Shown here in pieces: positions 59,601-64,000 of a DNA stretch of 64,000 nt. How positions within the stretch are numbered: the first letter of the stretch is position 1; every line of letters begins with the position of its first letter. Both the position numbers and the translations under genes were made by a program. The stretch covers positions 152,427,293-152,491,292 of the forward strand of contig CM043958.1 of NCBI GenBank assembly GCA_014529385.2, read 5' to 3'. Source of the stretch: Adiantum capillus-veneris (Eukaryota > Streptophyta > Polypodiopsida > Polypodiales > Pteridaceae). The notes beneath the pieces are model-generated. The model saw nothing but the letters and a program-made list of their open reading frames with translations, made no database searches and was not told the DNA's origin.

Positions 59601-59860
59601 GATTTTTACAAACACAACAAACTGACAAAATTCAGATGACCAAAACGCGCATGCCAAAGTTTTGCATCTGAAATTGCCCTTGAATCTGCAACTGCATTTG
59701 TAAAATTATGTCCACACTTGTCATACAAAGTGAGCTTATATAGCCCACGACACAAAAGCCCAGATGCAACAATTTCATCACCAAAACTGAGATCATGAAT
59801 TGTACATCTGTCATCCACAAATTTGACTACAAGTCCAAATCTAGCAAGTTGCAGATACAA
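59601..59860 (-). pseudogene. Copia GAG-pre-integrase domain
   Basis: The frame encodes CTIHDLSFGDEIVASGLLCR, then GLYKL and AKLWHARFGHLNFVSL. LWHxRxGHLN is the hallmark of the domain joining protease to integrase in copia polyproteins. Confidence 0.85.
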
Positions 59861-60180
59861 ACAAGAGATTCTTCTTGATCCCAAGTACATAAAGTGCATC
59901 AACAAGTATGAAAGAACTGCCATTTGCAACAGTAAGCACAATCTTTCCAACTCCTTGAACTGGTTAAGAGGCATTGTTGGCACAAGTGACTGAATTTCCA
60001 TGAGGGACAGAATCGAGAGAGGTGAACAATTCACAATGTGAGGTAATGTGCTTTGTAGAACCACTGTCGAAATACCACACATGTGAATCTGCAGCAACTG
60101 ACAAGCATGCATCATGGACAGCAAGATTGTAAGTGCACTCTGTGCTAAAAGCCCATTTTGCATCAACATCAGCATTACAG
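59861..60180 (-). pseudogene. Copia aspartic protease
   Basis: In - strand translation, WYFDSGSTKHIT appears with DSG at 60061-60069, followed by VGKIVLTVANGSSFILVDAL and LYVLGIKKNLLSV. This is the copia protease pattern (DSGA/S-xx-H, later L-x-xVLYVPxLxxNLLS). The active-site Asp is intact, but stops interrupt the frame downstream. Confidence 0.8.
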
Positions 60181-60239
60181 TTTCCTTTTACAGAAGACTC
60201 AACAATGACTGCATTTGTAGTGAAACCAACATTTTACAG

Positions 60240-60520
60240 TGAAACCACCCTCTTTCTTCTCAGCCTCTTTGGCCTTTAACTTAGGACACTCCTTGATCAA
60301 GTGATCATTAGCTTTACAATAATGGCAACGCATCTTCTTTTTTTCCTTATCACTATAATTGCCAGATGTTGTGCTACTAGCAGACGCATTGGGAACAAAA
60401 GTTTTGCCACTCGCAACAGAACCATAAGAAGTGTCTGCATTGCTGTTACCACCCTTTCTTTGAGAAGCAATAAAAGCTTGTTTAACTGCACGCTATCTTG
60501 TCCTATTTTTTTTGGAAAGT
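60240..60520 (-). pseudogene. Copia zinc knuckle (nucleocapsid)
   Basis: MRCHYCKANDHLIKECPKLK gives a complete CCHC knuckle (C-x2-C-x4-H-x4-C), preceded by a Ser/Gly/Asn-rich spacer. Stops lie on both sides. Confidence 0.85.
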
Positions 60521-61174
60521 GACTCTTGCAACAACAATGTGCATAAATGCATCAAACTTGACAACTTCTGGATTTTCTTGGGTCATAAGTCTCCAAGTAC
60601 TAGCAAAAGTCTAGTAAGAATCCTGTAAGGCATCAAGAACACTCTGCACAAGGGAACTGTCTGAAATGATTTCACCTGCGGAAATAATTTACTCATTGAT
60701 ATCCTTGACACTAGCAAGAAAAGCGTCTGTATCATCTTCCTCATGCATAATCTTTGACTCCAACTCTTTATGCAGCAAAGCAATTTTAGCCTCATTGCGA
60801 CTTGCATAAAGACCAACCAAAATATCCCAAGCCTGTTTTATAAATTTTGATGAATGAATAAGAGGAACAATGGTGCGCTTCACAGACAACACAATCAATG
60901 CATGAGCCTACGCATCCTTTACATCCCAACTAGCTTATTCTGCTGTAGGCAAAATAACTCTAATAGCAGCAATCCTTGTAGCAAGACCTGCAACATCCTC
61001 AACATCGCCTACATCCTCAAAACTAGGACGTACATCAATGCTCTGTACAATATTCCAAACGCCGTTTGACACAAGAACGTGTTGCATCATATAAGCCCAC
61101 ATAGGGTAACTGTCCCCATCCAACCTCTCCTCAGTAGCAAACATCTTAAAGACATCTATGTTGTTGTCAGCCAT
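60521..61174 (-). pseudogene. Copia gag
   Basis: It probably starts at the Met of MADNNIDVFKMFATEERLDG (61172-61174), ~350 bp inside the primer site. It continues DSYPMWAYMMQHVL, FIKQAWDILVGLYASRNEAK and IALLHKELESKIMHEEDDTD. The W-x-xxM start and the AWD-x-L...L-xxEL pattern fit the copia gag (UBN2-type) domain. At least four in-frame stops (for example after ILPTAE and VKDINE) show decay. Confidence 0.8.
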
Positions 61175-61510
61175 GGTAAATGCTATAACTGATGTGAAAA
61201 CTGTCCAAAAATAAGAGAAGACGGAACGGGAACAACACATGCTATATAGCACAAATTGTAGAAGACTATAAGGCACTTGTTATGCAAAAAACAGCACTGA
61301 CAAAAATTCTGCCCAAAATGATGAAATGGAATGTGCAAACCTGCCTGTAGTGAAAACGGAGACCGAAATGAGCCCGAATAAAAAATATGAGCAGACTTAG
61401 CTCTGCGAGCTGTCCCAAAATATTTGTTGACCTACAAACGCTCACTATAATCGAAGAAAGTGAGCAGACGTATGCTGGAGCAGCTGGCGACCAAGCCCGG
61501 GAGGACGTAA
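61175..61510 (-). other. Copia 5' untranslated leader
   Basis: About 335 bp lie between the primer site and the gag Met. Short ORFs (61266-61526) have no protein-like signature. No regulatory element is recognised. Confidence 0.5.
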
Positions 61511-61525
61511 CCTGCTCTGATACCA
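61511..61525 (-). other. Copia primer-binding site
   Basis: On the - strand TGGTATCAGAGCAGG begins two bases after the LTR end (...CCAACA). It is the classic plant copia site complementary to the 3' end of initiator-Met tRNA. Confidence 0.9.
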
Positions 61526-61527
61526 AT

Positions 61528-61752
61528 TGTTGGAATTAGGGTTGCAAAGAAATGGACACAACTTGGAGAAGAAGACGGAAGCTCAAGGCACACAATAGAG
61601 AGCGTGTTACTTAGTGTGCAATGGAAAGATTGATAGCCCTAGAGTCATGGACGTATATACAATGCACCGGGGGAAAAACCTCCTAAAGAGGGAAAAAATA
61701 CCCCGGCAGTCCTAGTGTGTTCACACACATCACTACCACATGTATATGGTAA
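61528..61752 (-). mobile_element. Copia 5' LTR (225 bp)
   Basis: In + orientation it runs TGTTGGAATTAGGG ... CATGTATATGGTAA. It carries the same GGAAGCTCAAGGCACACAAT and CACACATCACTACCACATG segments as the 3' LTR. Its outer end is not TG...CA: both LTRs share TTACCATATACATG at that edge, which includes the short inverted repeat TACCA...TGGTA. Confidence 0.85.
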
Positions 61753-62326
61753 CTCTGATCCATTTCTGAAAATCAGATGGTCTGACGCGTTTAATTGGTT
61801 CAACTCCCGATCTCCTGGCAGTTGGTCCTGTTCCGAGTTCTTCAAACCAGTCTATTGAAAATAGTTGACTCATGTAGCCCTAGACCTGTGGTGTCTGATT
61901 TCTTAATATTACTCTCAGATGATCTCTCACGGTGTTTATCTCTTAGAATTGTTTCTGGTCCTCTCCCATTAACCTATGGAATACCCTTGGTATTTGGTTT
62001 GTTCTACCTGCTCAGGAGTCATCATAACAAAGTTGTTGTTATAACAATCCCTAAATAGGTAGGTTGGTTGATCCCTTATCTTTGATCTTGAAAATATAGA
62101 TGATCTTGATGGCCGTTAGTTGTCCTGATTTGGCATGCAAAGTCCACAAAAGATCTTTTACATTTCTATCTTTCCACCAATAGACTCCGATCCTAGCATT
62201 ATCTTTACTAAGTCGTTTCAAAGGCTTAAATCTACTTGATCGTATCCCTTGAATTCTAAAGTTAGTGTCGTTCTTTTGCTAACATATCTAAGATTATGGT
62301 ATTTACTTCTAACCCCCATCTGTCTA
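61753..62326 (-). pseudogene. Degenerate - strand coding remnant right of the copia element
   Basis: Coding-like peptides are readable on the - strand in shifting frames, such as ARIGVYWWKDRNVKDLLWTL near 62185-62130. Stops are frequent and no domain is recognised. It may be the 5' part of the gypsy element or of another element into which the copia inserted. Continuity with the gag at 56205-56653 cannot be shown. Confidence 0.35.
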
Positions 62327-62722
62327 TCACGTCAGGGTTTTCAACTTGTAAATACCGAGTTCTGTTTCTGTCCATGTACATTTTCCTTGTTTGTTTGCCC
62401 TAATCTCTTCTTCAAACTCAATACCATGCTCATCAATGCGAATAGCATACTCTTCGTTAGAATCCAGGTAAACATGAGCTCCATGGCAATTAGTTTTATA
62501 AAAAGAGAGTATATGCTTGTAGCGCTTTGTCGTTCCGATTTTTGAGTGAGTTGAGTAAGAAGATATTTCAGATGTTGAATCTGAGAAAGTGTTTAAGACT
62601 TCTTCAAGGATAGTGTGCAAGGAATTGCCTTGATTCACGCTTTTTTTGGTGGATACTCTACTGGAGGTTTCTCCGAATATGCCTTGATTTCCTAGTACAG
62701 GATCAGATATAAGATTCATCAA
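62327..62722 (-). CDS. Unidentified 131-aa ORF
   Basis: Open from Met 62722 to a stop at 62327. The sequence is Ser/Thr/Lys-rich at the start, with HGAHVYLDSNEEYAIRIDEH in the second half and a charged EFEEEIRANKQGK stretch. No known domain is recognised. It lies upstream, in the same direction, of the degenerate remnant and is probably part of the same decayed element rather than a host gene. Confidence that it is a real protein-coding relic is moderate to low. Confidence 0.35.
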   Translation of the reverse strand: MMNLISDPVLGNQGIFGETSSRVSTKKSVNQGNSLHTILEEVLNTFSDSTSEISSYSTHSKIGTTKRYKHILSFYKTNCHGAHVYLDSNEEYAIRIDEHGIEFEEEIRANKQGKCTWTETELGIYKLKTLT

Positions 62723-62754
62723 GACTTACGAAGCCCTGGATAAAGTACTTACCT

Positions 62755-62911
62755 TTGAATTGACTTGTTGTCAATTTCCACTTGATTCGATTGCAACTTT
62801 CTGTCAAGCTATCAACCTGATTCCTTTAGTTTGGCTTGTTGTCAATTTTCACTTGATTTAATTGCAACTTTCTATCAAGCTACCTATTCCTTGTCTGCAA
62901 CCTGATTCCTG
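62755..62911 (+). repeat. Short imperfect tandem duplication (~70 bp)
   Basis: The segment CTTGTTGTCAATTTCCACTT...TTGCAACTTTCTGTCAAGCT is repeated as CTTGTTGTCAATTTTCACTT...TTGCAACTTTCTATCAAGCT, each ending in CAACCTGATTCCT. The second copy has ~15 extra bases. Confidence 0.85.
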
Positions 62912-63199
62912 CATAAATTTGATAAAGCTAGCTATTCTTTCACAAATACTATATAATTTGTGCTAACTATTGTGATTGGTCTGTGTGTATTACTTCAAAT
63001 CAAGTTATGAGAGTCAGCAAATGACTTTTAGATTTGACTTTGGTAAAAAAATCAAAGGATTAATTTACAACTTGGAAACTGAGTGAACATGTACCAATTT
63101 GGATCCGATTGAACCCAAAATTGCCCGATGGCCTTATATTATGCTGGTCTAACTCTGTACAAGTTCAAAAGTCAAAATTGATGTCCTTGTGTAGCAGTA

Positions 63200-63221
63200 G
63201 TAAATAATCATGATTATTTAC
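63200..63221. repeat. Perfect 22-bp palindrome, copy 1
   Basis: Arms GTAAATAATC and GATTATTTAC flank the centre AT. Confidence 0.9.
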
Positions 63222-63482
63222 TTTTGCTATTTTTTTTCATATTTTGGCTTGGTTTGCCATATATACACTCTGTTAAAGTCTCTGGACAAGTTTCAACAAG
63301 TTTGGACAAATTCTATTCAAGTTTATCAACTATTTTGTGTCCGTAGACTCTGATTTCAAGAATCTGACTCAAGTTTCACTTTTGTGGTCTAAATTTGACC
63401 AAAATTGATTTGTGAAGTCTACTTAACATGCTTGACTTATGGTATACTCAAATTTGTAAATTTATCAATTTTTGAAGCAGAT

Positions 63483-63504
63483 GTAAATAATCGCGATTAT
63501 TTAC
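63483..63504. repeat. Perfect 22-bp palindrome, copy 2
   Basis: The same arms flank the centre GC, creating a CGCG core. The centre has changed while the arms are kept. Confidence 0.9.
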
Positions 63505-63755
63505 TCCATTTATATTTTTGTGAATTTTTATCTCAACTTTGACACAGATCTATTAAGCACTTCAAGTTCAGGTCTCTAGCCAAGTTTCGGTCAAATGGTC
63601 ATCAGTTTTCTATTCGCAGACTAACTTTGCAAATTTGATCACAATTTCCAATTCAACGATCCAAATCTTACCAAATTTGGTTTGTGGGCTTACTACAACA
63701 TGGTAAAGCTAGTGGTATGCTGACTTGGTCAAAAAAGTTGAAAAATGGGATAGAT

Positions 63756-63777
63756 ATAAATAATCGTGATTATTTAC
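63756..63777. repeat. 22-bp palindrome, copy 3 (one outer mismatch)
   Basis: Arms ATAAATAATC and GATTATTTAC flank the centre GT. Confidence 0.85.
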
Positions 63778-64000
63778 TTATGGCAACGTTTTGCATCTTT
63801 TTGGTCAAATGAGCATGTACACATGTTTATTACATCAATACAAGATTATGAATCAAATTTCATTAAGTTTGCAGAATTTTTCCCCCAATGTATACTCAAG
63901 ATTCAGAAAGTCAATACAAACTTTAGTTTTTTGCCAGTTTGGTGATCCAAATCTTTTGTGTCTTTACAAAAGTTGTTTAAACACATGCAATGAGTCAATG

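Larger units (their letters stand above)
56654..61752 (-). mobile_element. Near-complete copia retrotransposon (decayed), ~5.1 kb
   Basis: It has two LTRs (56654-56874 and 61528-61752), an initiator-Met-tRNA primer site inside the 5' (right) LTR, and the order gag, zinc knuckle, protease, integrase, RT, RNase H, polypurine tract. That order defines copia. The domains are split by many stops and frameshifts. No matching 5-bp target duplication is visible at the outer ends, so the flanks may have been rearranged since insertion. Confidence 0.9.
63060..64000 (+). repeat. Diverged ~280-bp tandem repeats with central palindrome
   Basis: Three near-identical palindromes are spaced 283 and 273 bp apart. 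Between them the sequences align loosely, with shared landmarks: GTCTCTGGACAAGTTTC against GTCTCTAGCCAAGTTTC, TGACCAAAATTGATTTGTG against TTACCAAATTTGGTTTGTG, and CATGCTTGACTTATGGTAT against CATGGTAAAGCTAGTGGTAT. The array runs off the window end. No ORF is present. Confidence 0.75.

Noticed and set aside
62327-62722. Endogenous pararetrovirus protein
   Set aside because: No movement-protein, coat or RT motif is recognisable; the call would rest on position alone.
1-64000. Organelle-derived DNA or intact tRNA/rRNA genes
   Set aside because: No organelle gene, rRNA segment or tRNA cloverleaf was seen; the tRNA-like words are primer sites of retroelements.

Overview
The window looks like nuclear DNA of a seed plant with a large, repeat-rich genome. 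The reasons are degenerate Ty1/copia and Ty3/gypsy retrotransposons, initiator-methionine-tRNA-type primer sites, nested insertions, long (CT)n, (GT)n/(CA)n and poly(G) tracts, and no intact host gene. The species cannot be named from this sequence. I see no tRNA, rRNA, CRISPR array or bacterial-style operon.

Layout. (1) 1-4.3 kb, + strand: the tail of one LTR element, a complete 493-bp LTR (67-559), then a decayed internal region with a gag-like part, a coiled-coil part and a 3' ORF, ending at a polypurine tract and a possible second LTR. (2) 4.78-51.29 kb: a tandem array of 18 diverged copies of a transposon-derived repeat. The basic unit is about 2.5 kb; the copies run from 1.0 to 3.5 kb through internal deletions, duplications and insertions. 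Each fuller unit is a mosaic: a copia gag-like piece in sense, the C-terminal RNase H of a gypsy element in antisense, a copia LTR end with a primer-site-like motif, a CA tract, an unidentified antisense ORF, a CT tract and a poly(G) run. Units from about 29.4 to 40 kb form a subfamily with shared deletions. (3) Inside the array are nested insertions: an LTR element piece (25.1-27.5 kb), a 321-bp element with 6-bp flanking repeats (31.85 kb), an LTR and 3' coding remnant related to the element at the window start but on the - strand (40.0-41.0 kb), and a tandem LTR array of a short non-autonomous element (42.7-46.8 kb; four LTRs, three internal regions).

(4) 51.29-56.65 kb, - strand: the 3' LTR and internal region of a broken gypsy element (gag, zinc knuckle, protease with a lost catalytic Asp, start of RT, then a 3' ORF related to the one at 3.3-3.9 kb). 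(5) 56.65-61.75 kb, - strand: a nearly full-length, decayed copia element with both ~220-bp LTRs, primer site, gag, protease, integrase, RT and RNase H. It sits at the 5' edge of the recognisable gypsy gag. (6) 61.75-64.0 kb: a degenerate - strand coding remnant of unknown origin, then AT-rich DNA with diverged ~280-bp repeats, each carrying a 22-bp palindrome.

No gene here looks functional for the host. The interest lies in how retroelement pieces were converted into a tandem array, in the LTR-sharing tandem elements, and in a 3' ORF shared by two otherwise different LTR elements. Translations and similarities were judged by eye, without database searches.
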